Below, piece after piece: positions 1-6,386 of a DNA stretch of 6,386 nucleotides. Positions within the stretch are counted from its first letter, which is position 1. Each line of letters starts with the position of its first letter. A program made the translations under genes and the position numbers. This stretch comes from Syntrophomonas sp. (GTDB taxonomy: Bacteria; Bacillota; Syntrophomonadia; Syntrophomonadales; Syntrophomonadaceae), in NCBI GenBank assembly GCA_028693695.1, contig JAQUUV010000121.1, positions 1-6,386 of the forward strand, read 5' to 3'. The notes beneath the pieces were generated by a model. That model was not told where the DNA came from and made no database searches. It worked only from the letters and a program-made list of their open reading frames with translations.

Positions 1-749
1 CATTAGTGCGTGCTCCCGAAGGTTTGACGGGTGAACTTTTTTTCCAGAAACATGGCGACAAATTGAAGATTCCTGGACTGAAACAACTCGACCCCGATCT
101 AGACCCTGGACATCCGGCTCCTATAGCTATTGAATCCCTGGAGGCATTAATAGGCGCTATACAAATGAATGTTATCGAGTTTCATACTAGGAATATGACA
201 GCCAGTAATATCGCGAAGCCAGACCGGATGGTTTTTGATCTTGATCCGGGCGAAGGGACGAGTTGGGCAATGATGGTGGAAGCAGCCCAATTGGTCCGGA
301 CTATTCTGGAGGAATTGGGTTTACTAAGCTTTTTAAAAACTAGCGGAGGAAAGGGCTTGCATATTGTTGTACCCCTTAAGCCAAGAGATGATTGGGAAAC
401 CGTAAAAGCATTTTCCAAAGGGGTGGCCAGTCACCTTGCGAGAGTTATACCCTCTTACTTCACGGACGTGAGCGGACCCCGCAATAGGGTCGGTAAGATT
501 TATATCGATTACAACCGAAATGGCCATGGGGCTACAACGGTGGAAGCTTTCTCAGCTCGCGCCCGTGCCGGCATGGGGGTTTCAATGCCCTGCTCGTGGC
601 AGGAGCTTACGCTCTTGACCTGCGGAGCACATTGGACTGTTGTCAATGCCCGCCCACGGTTGGACAAGGAGAACAACCCCTGGAGAGACTACAGCTATAC
701 CAGTCAGATACTAACAGGTAAGGCTAAAAAGACTATAATGGGCCACTAA
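1..749 (+). CDS. ligD: LigD-type NHEJ polymerase/primase domain, C-terminal part (5' end outside window)
   Basis: Archaeo-eukaryotic primase (AEP) fold polymerase of bacterial non-homologous end joining, which fills or extends DNA ends, often with ribonucleotides, before ligation. Residues counted from the GTG at 6: the catalytic DxD is in FDLDPGEG (D78, D80), the nucleotide-binding motif is SGGKGLH (113-119), and the third metal-binding Asp is in IYIDYNRN (D168). It ends with the usual family segments TTVEAFSARAR, a PCSWQEL version of the P-x-W-x-EL motif, and NPWRDY. The frame is open to the left edge and reads LVRAPEG, as inside LigD polymerase domains (family pattern LVRxPxG), so the GTG at 6 is probably internal and the true start lies upstream. 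About 40-50 residues of the polymerase domain are missing, and any N-terminal ligase or nuclease domain would also be outside. All visible catalytic residues are intact. It is followed 61 nt later by a terminator. Family assignment is firm; whether it is standalone or fused to a ligase cannot be seen. Confidence 0.93.
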   Translation, partial: LVRAPEGLTGELFFQKHGDKLKIPGLKQLDPDLDPGHPAPIAIESLEALIGAIQMNVIEFHTRNMTASNIAKPDRMVFDLDPGEGTSWAMMVEAAQLVRTILEELGLLSFLKTSGGKGLHIVVPLKPRDDWETVKAFSKGVASHLARVIPSYFTDVSGPRNRVGKIYIDYNRNGHGATTVEAFSARARAGMGVSMPCSWQELTLLTCGAHWTVVNARPRLDKENNPWRDYSYTSQILTGKAKKTIMGH

Positions 750-810
750 GTGTTTACAGGTAGATTTTCAAGTTAAAATCGGCAGTATTTTCGCCCTGCT
801 CGCCATTAGA

Positions 811-853
811 GTAATAAAAAACACTATCCAATCTGGACAGTGTTTTTTATTAC
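811..853. terminator. Bidirectional Rho-independent terminator between convergent genes
   Basis: A 19-bp stem (811-829 with 835-853) carries one A-C mismatch (826/838) and a 5-nt loop. The distal part of each arm is an A or T run (AATAAAAAAC / GTTTTTTATT), so either strand ends in a U-rich tract. It lies 61 nt after the ligD stop and 107 nt after the stop of the converging M23 gene, so it can serve both. The rest of the spacer (854-960) shows only an 8-bp direct repeat, CCGAACCT (887-894 and 931-938), with no clear function. Confidence 0.85.
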
Positions 854-960
854 TCCGTATGGTTTAACGATGCAGACATGCTGCTACCGAACCTTTCATT
901 ATGAGGATAGTATAAAATGTTTCCCCGATTCCGAACCTGGTCGGTTGGATATTGTCGGGT

Positions 961-1905
961 TTATTTAACAGGTAGATATATTGTGCCGGTGGGATCGATT
1001 AAATCAGATCTGCGTTCATAATTTCTAACCTTTACATACTTGTAATTACTTGAATTACTGCCTTGTGACAATGATCCGGAGGAGGTGCCCATATACATTT
1101 CCAAATGCAGCATTGCAGTACCGGCATTGTTGGTCATAATCTTCCCGATTACGTCTCCCCTGTGGACAATTGTGCCAACAGATACCGTAGGTGAAATCTC
1201 ACCATATCTTGCAATAGTCCCATCCGTATTTTGCACTTCTACTGCACTGGTATTTTGAAAAAACAAACTTGTACGGATTACTTTGCCATCGGTCATTGCA
1301 TATACGGCGGTGCCGCCAGGTGCAATAAAATCGATCGCAGCATGGGCCCGGCCATTTGCCCGGGATGCTCCAAAATACCTGGCTCCGCCGGTTGGGTCTG
1401 TGGTCTGTTTGCCTTTAACCGGTTGCAGCCACGTTTTTCTATTCTGCCAGAAATGCGCAATATCATTTGGTCCCGTATTCGAAACGGTATATGTATTGGT
1501 TTTGGTTCCCCTGGATACGCTGCTGTCCGTTCTAACATTTTGAACTTCAATACCAGGGGATGGGTTAATAGCGATTACTCTAGTTTCTTCAGTTACCTGC
1601 TCACTTGCATCTGGTACAATGGTTTCAATATTTTCTGCCACGGCACTATTGGTGGGAGTACTGGGTATGGAGGACAGCTTATTCCAGGTTTGGGTTGTAC
1701 TTTGTGCAGATCCCAACATATCATTCAATGCTAGATTATAATTTTGGTCTGCATTTAAAGATTTGTGCAGTAACTTGACATCAGCCGCACTATTGCTTCC
1801 TCCCTGTTTCGCAGGCAACTTTACAGCCACTACAATCGAAATTAATATAAGCATTGCTAATACTGTTATTAATGATAACTTTTTAGCTGAATGTTCTCTT
1901 GTCAT
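961..1905 (-). CDS. Membrane-anchored M23 (LytM-domain) peptidase-like protein
   Basis: A 314-residue protein with a basic N-terminus, one hydrophobic helix (about residues 10-29, with no obvious signal peptidase site, so probably a signal anchor), a Ser/Thr/Asn-rich extracytoplasmic linker (about 33-145) and a C-terminal M23 domain (about 165-310). M23 enzymes are zinc endopeptidases that cut peptidoglycan cross-bridges or stems. Zinc ligands are visible: H188 and D192 (HAAID, the H-x3-D motif, followed by FIAPGGTAVYA) and H267 in MLHLEM. The first His of the usual HxH, the catalytic base, is Met265, so activity is uncertain. The C-terminal RRSDLIDPTGTIYL resembles the end of M23 proteins I recall with an MLHFE-type motif. 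An in-frame TAA four codons upstream excludes a longer start. AGGAG (1919-1923) lies 13 nt before the ATG, a slightly long spacing. Monocistronic. A role in wall remodelling or sporulation is an inference; it does not clearly look like SpoIIQ. Confidence 0.85.
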   Translation of the reverse strand: MTREHSAKKLSLITVLAMLILISIVVAVKLPAKQGGSNSAADVKLLHKSLNADQNYNLALNDMLGSAQSTTQTWNKLSSIPSTPTNSAVAENIETIVPDASEQVTEETRVIAINPSPGIEVQNVRTDSSVSRGTKTNTYTVSNTGPNDIAHFWQNRKTWLQPVKGKQTTDPTGGARYFGASRANGRAHAAIDFIAPGGTAVYAMTDGKVIRTSLFFQNTSAVEVQNTDGTIARYGEISPTVSVGTIVHRGDVIGKIMTNNAGTAMLHLEMYMGTSSGSLSQGSNSSNYKYVKVRNYERRSDLIDPTGTIYLPVK

Positions 1906-1933
1906 TTTAATTGATTATCTCCTCTCATATTAG

Positions 1934-1958
1934 TAATTGCCATTACGCAATTATAACA
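1934..1958 (-). promoter_or_regulatory. Candidate extended -10 promoter with overlapping operator-like palindrome for the M23 gene
   Basis: On the - strand TGTTATAAT (1958 to 1950) is a perfect -10 hexamer TATAAT with the TGn extension. No good -35 at 17 nt is visible (TTGATA at 1968-1973 is only 12 nt away), which fits an extended -10 promoter. The transcript would start near 1943 and give a leader of about 38 nt including the SD. The perfect inverted repeat TAATTGC (1934-1940) / GCAATTA (1947-1953) with a 6-nt spacer covers the -10 and the predicted start, the usual place for a repressor. In RNA it could instead form only a weak hairpin. The site is predicted from sequence alone. Confidence 0.4.
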
Positions 1959-2074
1959 ACTTCTATATATCAAGATTCGACAAAAAATATCAGCTACCTC
2001 TATTAATGACATGTAATAAATAACAATATAACAAATAAATAGCATATAATGAGCTATTTCCTGCATTATGGCAA

Positions 2075-2136
2075 TAAAAAACTGCCTGCCCTGGTTTAGG
2101 TAGATCGGCAATAATCTACCTAAACCAGTGCAGGCA
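2075..2136 (-). terminator. Rho-independent terminator of the - strand hydroxylase/cytochrome unit
   Basis: A long inverted repeat: 2083-2089 with 2130-2136 (7 bp), one C-T mismatch (2090/2129), then 2091-2105 with 2114-2128 (15 bp), and an 8-nt loop. Read on the - strand the stem is followed, after a few nucleotides, by TTTTTATTG (complement of the A run 2076-2080), a standard U tract. No U tract follows on the + strand. It therefore ends transcripts coming from the right, that is the molybdenum hydroxylase operon and the cytochrome remnant, and insulates the M23 gene. Confidence 0.82.
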
Positions 2137-2370
2137 ACTTGTCCCGTTGTCCCATATGCGTGTCAGTTGCTCAAGAAGGTGTTTTTGCAGGTATTGTAAA
2201 CATTCTTAACCGTATTATCTTTCTATTTGCGTTATTCCTTTCCTTAGTGATAAGGAGTGAGGCCGTTTTCTATTCTCTATCGCGTTGCTTTTATGATATT
2301 TTGTGCTTAGGGAAATGATTATCTTTGAAATTGGTGGACGGGTTAGTCAATCCCCCGAAGGTCACGTATA

Positions 2371-2730
2371 TCAGGCTTCTTCCTCACCAACATCCACACT
2401 GCTTGGTGTGGAATTCCGGCCGCTTCCACTAGTCAGACTATGATACCATTTGCTGTGGCGATGAATTACATATCCCTTGTCTATCTGTCCGGTAAACATA
2501 CTGGCTACCAGTGGACGGTTATCCTTGATTAGAAAAGCTACTAGATGAATTACTATCGACAGTAGTAAAATCACCGTAAACAAATTATGAATCATGGCCA
2601 GCCAGAATATGGCGGTTGCTGAAAAATGAACACCGGGCATGTTTTTGTATACTTTTAGTATACCAGTAACTATAAGTGCTATTACCGAGAAAGCCGTGAC
2701 CGCAAAGTGGAAAGGTGAAATATTTAGAAC
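2371..2730 (-). pseudogene. C-terminal fragment of formate dehydrogenase gamma-type cytochrome b (two helices)
   Basis: The open frame encodes 119 residues from 2730 down to the TGA at 2371. An ATG at 2640 would give only 89 residues, but it lies after the first helix and has no SD, and conserved-looking sequence (SPFHFAVTAF, IALIVTGILKVYK) continues upstream of it. Two membrane helices are seen (about 7-25 and 41-68 of the open frame). The second contains IHNLFTVI and VIHLVAF, with two His 14 residues apart as in heme b-binding helices of FdnI-like subunits. The tail RPLVASMFTGQIDKGYVIHRHSKWYHSL matches the end of formate dehydrogenase / thiosulfate reductase cytochrome b subunits, which carry electrons to or from quinone. 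The normal N-terminal two helices are absent: a TAA (2731-2733) precedes the frame and the [2Fe-2S] gene stops at 2764. Most likely a 5'-deleted gene. A short two-helix anchor with an unrecognised start is the alternative. Confidence 0.65.
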
Positions 2731-2763
2731 TTATGGCAGAAAAGTGGTCAAGAGGTCTTAATG

Positions 2764-3237
2764 CTAAGATTCATCGGCCACTAGAACCGATTTTATTGCT
2801 GCGGTTATTTCTTGATAGCTAGTGCAGCGACATATATTGGATTGCAGCCATTCCTGCATTACTTCGTCACTGGCATCAGGATGAATGTTGATCAGACCCT
2901 GGCAATTCATGATAAAACCTGGCGTACAGTAGCCACATTGAAAGGCAAAATTATCAACAAAGGCTGTTTGTATAGGGGCTCCGTTAAGTCCTTCCACGGT
3001 TTGTATTTCATGGCCCACCGCTTCTGCAACCAGCATCAGGCAGGACTTAATCGGCCACCCATCTACCAGCACTGTGCAAGCACCGCAATCACCATTTTCG
3101 CAGCCTGGTTTGGCTCCAGTAAGACCTAATCTTTCTCTTAATGCAAAAAGCAATGTATCTGCCGGACGAACCAGGGCTTTCCTAAACTCTCCATTAACTT
3201 TTAATTCAATTAGTCCCTCATTAAGCATTTGATACAT
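2764..3237 (-). CDS. Molybdenum hydroxylase [2Fe-2S] subunit (CoxS/XdhC-like)
   Basis: Small electron-transfer subunit of a xanthine dehydrogenase-family enzyme: it passes electrons from the Mo cofactor to FAD through two [2Fe-2S] clusters in the cytoplasm. At 157 residues it has the family's usual length. The N-terminal plant-ferredoxin-type domain has C46, C51, C54 and C66 (CENGDCGAC, then SC). The C-terminal helical [2Fe-2S] domain has C101, C104, C136 and C138 (CGYC and CRC). All eight ligands are present. The ATG at 3237 is supported by GGAGG (3244-3248) 6 nt upstream; it overlaps the end of the FAD gene by 17 nt, so translation is coupled. The extra residues MYQMLNEG precede the usual start of such proteins (xELKVNGE). 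Family assignment is firm; substrate is not defined by this subunit. Confidence 0.95.
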   Translation of the reverse strand: MYQMLNEGLIELKVNGEFRKALVRPADTLLFALRERLGLTGAKPGCENGDCGACTVLVDGWPIKSCLMLVAEAVGHEIQTVEGLNGAPIQTAFVDNFAFQCGYCTPGFIMNCQGLINIHPDASDEVMQEWLQSNICRCTSYQEITAAIKSVLVADES

Positions 3238-4069
3238 TGCTGCCCTCCAGACGGTTTATAATACTGTTCAATAAACCTCTCATTATAAATTTACGATACT
3301 CTGCAGACCCTTCTAAATTAGTGGGTATCAATCCCGGGGTTAACGCAATTGCTTTATCGATTCGTTCTTCCAGAGTTAAGGCAAGATTATTTAATTCTGA
3401 TTCCATGGCTGTAGAGCGGAAGGGAAAATCACATACACCACTAAACGCAGCACGTATTCCCCCGCCTACTGACATGGCACATATTGTAACCAAAGGATAG
3501 TTGATCTTGTCCTGTTTAGTCTGCTTAACATGAACGTATGGGCACGACAGATATTGCTTTTCGATCTTTATTTGTACTACAAACTCACCTTTGTCGAGCT
3601 GCATACGTTCTTTGAAGATACTGTTTATAGGTATTGTTCTCTTCCCGCCGGGTCCCGCTATTGATACCAGGCTGTCCGATAACAACAGCGGCAGAACCGC
3701 CTCTTTATAAATAATGGTTCCGCACAGGTTTCCTCCCATGGTAATTTTATTCTGAATTGTATGATCAGCAATCCTGGCTCCTGCCTGCGCAAGAAGTGGA
3801 AACAGGTTAGCCTCGTGAATTTGCGTAAGTGTCACAGATGATCCGATAACCAGTTGATCCTGATGAAATTCCATTACCTTGCAATCCGCTATGTCTTTGA
3901 GGTCAATAACCGCTCCGGTCTTCAAATTGTTCATGCGGCCCATGCTGATAATTTCGGTTCCGCCCCCATAATACATGGGCTGCTTTTCGGCTGTATCCAG
4001 TTGCTGGAAGGTATCAATGGCACTGGCTATGGATTCAGGTCGGTAATATTCAAAATCAAATGGAATCAT
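3221..4069 (-). CDS. Molybdenum hydroxylase FAD-binding subunit (CoxM/XdhB-like)
   Basis: The medium, flavin-carrying subunit, which delivers electrons to the final acceptor (NAD, ferredoxin or another carrier; not determinable here). I chose the ATG at 4069 (282 residues): GAGGAG (4078-4083) lies 8 nt upstream, the start overlaps the large-subunit stop as ATGA, and the protein then begins MIPFDFEYYRPES, like family members. A start at 4096 would add nine unlikely residues. FAD pyrophosphate-binding motifs of the PCMH-type fold are seen at YGGGTEI (34-40, the AGGTDL equivalent) and IQNKITMGGNL (105-115, the RNxxTIGGN equivalent). The C-terminal CO-dehydrogenase flavoprotein domain follows (about 175-275, with YVHVKQTKQDKINYPLV). 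The five cysteines (63, 116, 176, 197, 213) are not clustered, so the extra [4Fe-4S] loop of 4-hydroxybenzoyl-CoA reductase is absent. Second gene of the operon, between the large and [2Fe-2S] subunits. Confidence 0.93.
   Translation of the reverse strand: MIPFDFEYYRPESIASAIDTFQQLDTAEKQPMYYGGGTEIISMGRMNNLKTGAVIDLKDIADCKVMEFHQDQLVIGSSVTLTQIHEANLFPLLAQAGARIADHTIQNKITMGGNLCGTIIYKEAVLPLLLSDSLVSIAGPGGKRTIPINSIFKERMQLDKGEFVVQIKIEKQYLSCPYVHVKQTKQDKINYPLVTICAMSVGGGIRAAFSGVCDFPFRSTAMESELNNLALTLEERIDKAIALTPGLIPTNLEGSAEYRKFIMRGLLNSIINRLEGSNVSNA
3244..3248 (-). promoter_or_regulatory. Ribosome binding site fixing the [2Fe-2S] subunit start
   Basis: GGAGG on the - strand, 6 nt before the ATG at 3237 and inside the last codons of the FAD subunit gene. 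It selects ATG 3237 over the in-frame ATG three codons later. Confidence 0.8.
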
Positions 4070-6386
4070 GCCTTTTTCTCCTCTATCTTCTGCCATATAA
4101 GTTCCGGAAGTATTGGCAACTGGTCCAGTTCTACCTGGGCTGCTCTGCTCAGCGCATTAGCCAGCGCCGCGTGTATAGCTACAATTCCATGCTCGCCAAT
4201 TCCCCGGGCACCGAATGGTGCATTGGCATTAGGGGTCTCAACCCAATCAACCAGGTACTCCGGTTCCTCTCCGATTCGTAAAACTTTATAGGTGCGCAAG
4301 CTGGTATTTTGAAGTGCTTGCTGCTGGTCGTATATAAAGTACTCTCGACTGCCCAGACCCAATCCCATACTCATACCCCCCATAACTACTCCTTGGGCAC
4401 TCTTAGGATTTATCACCTTGCCTGCGTCAAGAACAGTAGCAGCCCGCAATATTTTATAGGTAAAATCGGCCATATCCAATTCTATCTCCACCGCCTGAGC
4501 CCCGGGAGTCCAGTAAGGCCCAGGTTTGCCTTTGCCTGTTTCCTGATCCAGGGGCGAAAGGTGCGGCATTACATAGGTACCGCGTCCAATAACCTGGCTG
4601 CCCACCGTATTCCCATTGGGATATTTATAACCATGAACAATATTAGCCAAATCGATAGTTATACCAGGGTCGTCCTTAACATAGACTTGTTCGTTCCCCA
4701 GGGTCAGGTCTTCCGGCGAACACATCATAGCCATAGCGGCCAAGCTAAGGATTTGACGTATGGCATCATTGGCTGCTTCTTCAACCGCTCGCCCTACCAT
4801 AAAAATAGACATACTAGCCACCGTCTTCCAATGGTGCGGGCTGGTACGGGTATTGACTTCCATTTCCACATGAACTTTGTTTATATCTACTTGCATCTTT
4901 TCAGCCAGGATCTGGGCCAAAGTGGTTTTGGTAGCCGGGCCGATTTCTACCGCTCCGACGTTGAGGTTCATACTTCCATCGGAATTAAAGGAAACAATAG
5001 CGGCGGCAATAGCATCGGTGGGAGAGTTGGATGTTTTCCACAGGCACGCTACGCCTTTGGCCCTAACTCGGTTGTTATCCAGTTCTACCCGAGTGCCTTC
5101 GTTCCAATTAATAAGCTTTTCAACTTTGTCCAGACATTGCGCTGTATCCCCCAGATTGCTCAGGGTCAACATTACCTGAGTAGGTGAGGTAGCTCCTGGT
5201 TTTACGAGGTTTTTCCGGCGCAGTTCCAGGGGGTCCATGTTTAAAAGAGCAGCAAGTTTATCCATAGTGCGCTCAACCGCAAAAGTAAAGGATGAATGAC
5301 CAAAGCCTCTAAATGCAGTAGCATAAGTATGGTTGGTATATACACAGTAGGCATCACACCATACATTATCCAGATTATAGGGCCCCGTACAATTCATAGC
5401 CATGGAACCAGTCATGCGCGGGCCACTGTCCGCATATGCCCCAGTCCCCACCATAAAAGTATATTCTCCCGCCCTCAACCATCCATCCTTGCTGGCACCC
5501 AATTTGATTTTAGCCTCAAGACTTAGCTTGCTAGGTGAAGCCGAAATATCCTGCTCCCGAGTATTGGTAATAAGGACCGGTCGCCCATCTACTGCATGGG
5601 AAGCCATTACTGCTAAATATTCAAGCTGTACCGGAGCTTTCCCCCCGTATCCACCGCCCACTAAAGGTACATGTACCACTACTTTTCCTAAATCAACGCC
5701 AAAGTGCTGACTGACAAACTCACGTATAGCAAATGGGGACTGGGAGGCAGAGTGGATAATAATATCACCATCTGGTAATATTTCGGCTCTCGCGCTGCGC
5801 GTCTCCATGGCAATATGATCAGCCTGGGGCTGACTATAGCTAGCTTCTACTATCACCTCACTTGCTTGCCAACCCTGGTTCATGTCGCCTTTGCGTATCT
5901 GCGCCTTATGTACCACGTTAGAGTTAGCCTGGGGGTATATCTCAGGAATAACGTGTTTATACTGGTCAAGATACTCATGTACCAGCGGGGCATCGCTGCT
6001 CATGGCAGCGCGGGGGTTATCTACGGTGGGTAGTATCTCATACTGAATCTTGATTTTACAGGCCGCCGCCGACGCTTCTGCTTCACTGTGGGCTACAACC
6101 AATGCTATCGGTTCTCCGTAATACCTAACTTTACCTGTGGCCAGCGGTGGGTGGTCTTCGATGATTGGCCCAGTTAACATGGGATAACTATTACCGGTTA
6201 AAATTGCCTTTACTCCAGGCATTTGCCCCGCTTCCGCATAATCCAGACTCTTAATTTTTCCATGGGCACAGGTACTGGTTACGATCACTCCATGCATGAG
6301 GTCCGGCGAAGAAATATCTGTATTATAGTGAGCACGACCAGTAACCTTATCCCAGGCTTCTTTTCTAATAATATCTTTTCCAATTG
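4066..6386 (-). CDS. Molybdenum hydroxylase large molybdopterin-binding subunit (5' end outside window)
   Basis: Catalytic subunit of a xanthine dehydrogenase/aldehyde oxidase-superfamily hydroxylase: it hydroxylates a substrate carbon with water at a Mo-molybdopterin centre. The frame is open to the right edge; the 29 residues before the ATG at 6297 (IGKDIIRKEAWDKVTGRAHY...) are the canonical N-terminus, so that ATG is internal and only a few residues are missing (772 visible). Numbering from the ATG at 6297: ammonia-lyase-like N-domain to about residue 95; Mo-binding GGGYGGK (214-220); SASQSP with Q186 (bovine XDH Gln767 equivalent); FRGFGHSS (329-336, Arg330 matching XDH Arg880); GARGIGEHG with catalytic Glu702. 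Oddities: GPAT (453-456) replaces the usual GQG, ASMS (494-497) replaces ASR, and Ala221 sits where XDH has Glu802. There is no CODH Cys loop (AYRCSFR). Its TGA overlaps the next ATG. Family certain, substrate unknown. Confidence 0.95.
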   Translation of the reverse strand, partial: IGKDIIRKEAWDKVTGRAHYNTDISSPDLMHGVIVTSTCAHGKIKSLDYAEAGQMPGVKAILTGNSYPMLTGPIIEDHPPLATGKVRYYGEPIALVVAHSEAEASAAACKIKIQYEILPTVDNPRAAMSSDAPLVHEYLDQYKHVIPEIYPQANSNVVHKAQIRKGDMNQGWQASEVIVEASYSQPQADHIAMETRSARAEILPDGDIIIHSASQSPFAIREFVSQHFGVDLGKVVVHVPLVGGGYGGKAPVQLEYLAVMASHAVDGRPVLITNTREQDISASPSKLSLEAKIKLGASKDGWLRAGEYTFMVGTGAYADSGPRMTGSMAMNCTGPYNLDNVWCDAYCVYTNHTYATAFRGFGHSSFTFAVERTMDKLAALLNMDPLELRRKNLVKPGATSPTQVMLTLSNLGDTAQCLDKVEKLINWNEGTRVELDNNRVRAKGVACLWKTSNSPTDAIAAAIVSFNSDGSMNLNVGAVEIGPATKTTLAQILAEKMQVDINKVHVEMEVNTRTSPHHWKTVASMSIFMVGRAVEEAANDAIRQILSLAAMAMMCSPEDLTLGNEQVYVKDDPGITIDLANIVHGYKYPNGNTVGSQVIGRGTYVMPHLSPLDQETGKGKPGPYWTPGAQAVEIELDMADFTYKILRAATVLDAGKVINPKSAQGVVMGGMSMGLGLGSREYFIYDQQQALQNTSLRTYKVLRIGEEPEYLVDWVETPNANAPFGARGIGEHGIVAIHAALANALSRAAQVELDQLPILPELIWQKIEEKKA
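4078..4083 (-). promoter_or_regulatory. Ribosome binding site fixing the FAD subunit start
   Basis: GAGGAG on the - strand, 8 nt before the ATG at 4069, lying in the Glu-Glu codons at the end of the large-subunit gene. With the ATGA stop-start overlap it shows coupled translation and decides against a start at 4096. Confidence 0.8.

Larger units (their letters stand above)
1906..2370. other. Intergenic region between the M23 gene and the cytochrome fragment
   Basis: This 465-nt stretch holds no gene I can support. 1906-2082 is very AT-rich and carries the SD, a candidate promoter and a palindrome for the M23 gene. 2083-2136 is a strong - strand terminator. 2137-2370 shows no convincing ORF, RNA fold or repeat. 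It has only a weak 6-bp hairpin (TCCTTA 2241-2246 / TAAGGA 2251-2256, loop GTGA) without a U tract. It may be 3' untranslated sequence of the molybdenum hydroxylase transcript or decayed DNA next to the broken cytochrome gene. Confidence 0.6.

Noticed and set aside
1231..1734. 167-codon + strand ORF with several cysteines
   Set aside because: Antisense to the M23 gene, whose own frame carries clear zinc-ligand motifs; low-complexity shadow translation.
1902..2111. 69-codon - strand ORF ending over the M23 start codon
   Set aside because: It starts at a TTG inside the loop of the 2075-2136 terminator, has no ribosome binding site, is coded by very AT-rich DNA, and overlaps the M23 promoter and SD. 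Nothing in it is recognisable.
2241..2256. Small hairpin TCCTTA-GTGA-TAAGGA
   Set aside because: Only 6 bp, not followed by a U tract on either strand, and no gene next to it that it could terminate or regulate.
2411..2433. Cluster of GAATTC, CGGCCG and ACTAGT sites resembling a cloning polylinker
   Set aside because: The sites lie in frame in the variable tail of the cytochrome fragment and do not match a vector polylinker that I know. Several palindromic hexamers in one short stretch are expected by chance in a few kb. A vector screen would settle it.
2647..2663. Repeated palindrome GTATAC-TTTTA-GTATAC
   Set aside because: It falls within the cytochrome b reading frame, where it encodes a plausible continuation of the helix-loop; most likely coincidental.
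4309..5187. 292-codon + strand ORF
   Set aside because: It lies wholly antisense to the well-conserved large hydroxylase subunit. The translation has no domain-like pattern; it is a shadow of the coding strand.
4066..6386. Aerobic-type CO dehydrogenase large subunit (coxL)
   Set aside because: The diagnostic active-site Cys loop (AYRCSFR) is absent; the corresponding segment reads ATAFRGFGHSS, as in the wider xanthine dehydrogenase family.

Overview
The window looks like chromosome from an anaerobic, spore-former-type Firmicute (Clostridia, perhaps a Peptococcaceae or Syntrophomonas-like lineage). This rests on moderate-to-low base composition, AT-rich spacers, strong GGAGG-type ribosome binding sites, and the mix of a clostridial-style molybdenum hydroxylase operon, a formate-dehydrogenase-type cytochrome b remnant and a bacterial NHEJ polymerase. 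The assignment is an inference from protein style, not a database match.

Left (1-960): the C-terminal part of a LigD-type primase/polymerase domain on the + strand, entering from the left edge. A long bidirectional hairpin terminator (811-853) separates it from a convergent gene on the - strand.

Centre-left (961-2370): a membrane-anchored M23/LytM-domain protein on the - strand with its own SD, a candidate extended -10 promoter overlapped by a 7-6-7 palindrome, and upstream of that a strong - strand terminator (2083-2136) that closes the next transcription unit. About 230 nt after this terminator (2137-2370) hold nothing I can identify.

Right (2371-6386): a - strand operon for a three-subunit molybdenum hydroxylase of the xanthine dehydrogenase / CO dehydrogenase superfamily, in the order large molybdopterin subunit (runs off the right edge) -> FAD subunit -> [2Fe-2S] subunit. 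The genes overlap by ATGA and by 17 nt, with good ribosome binding sites, so they are translationally coupled. The expected electron path is substrate -> Mo cofactor -> two [2Fe-2S] clusters -> FAD -> external acceptor. Active-site signatures exclude aerobic-type CO dehydrogenase (no Cys loop) and argue against a classical xanthine dehydrogenase, so the substrate is unknown. The operon is followed by a two-helix, heme-b-type cytochrome C-terminal segment that lacks a start codon and an N-terminal half. It is most likely a decayed gene, although its position next to a soluble redox enzyme is suggestive.

I see no CRISPR array, tRNA, rRNA, insertion sequence or clearly new defence system. The items most worth a second look are the altered cofactor-binding motifs of the large hydroxylase subunit and the orphan cytochrome fragment.
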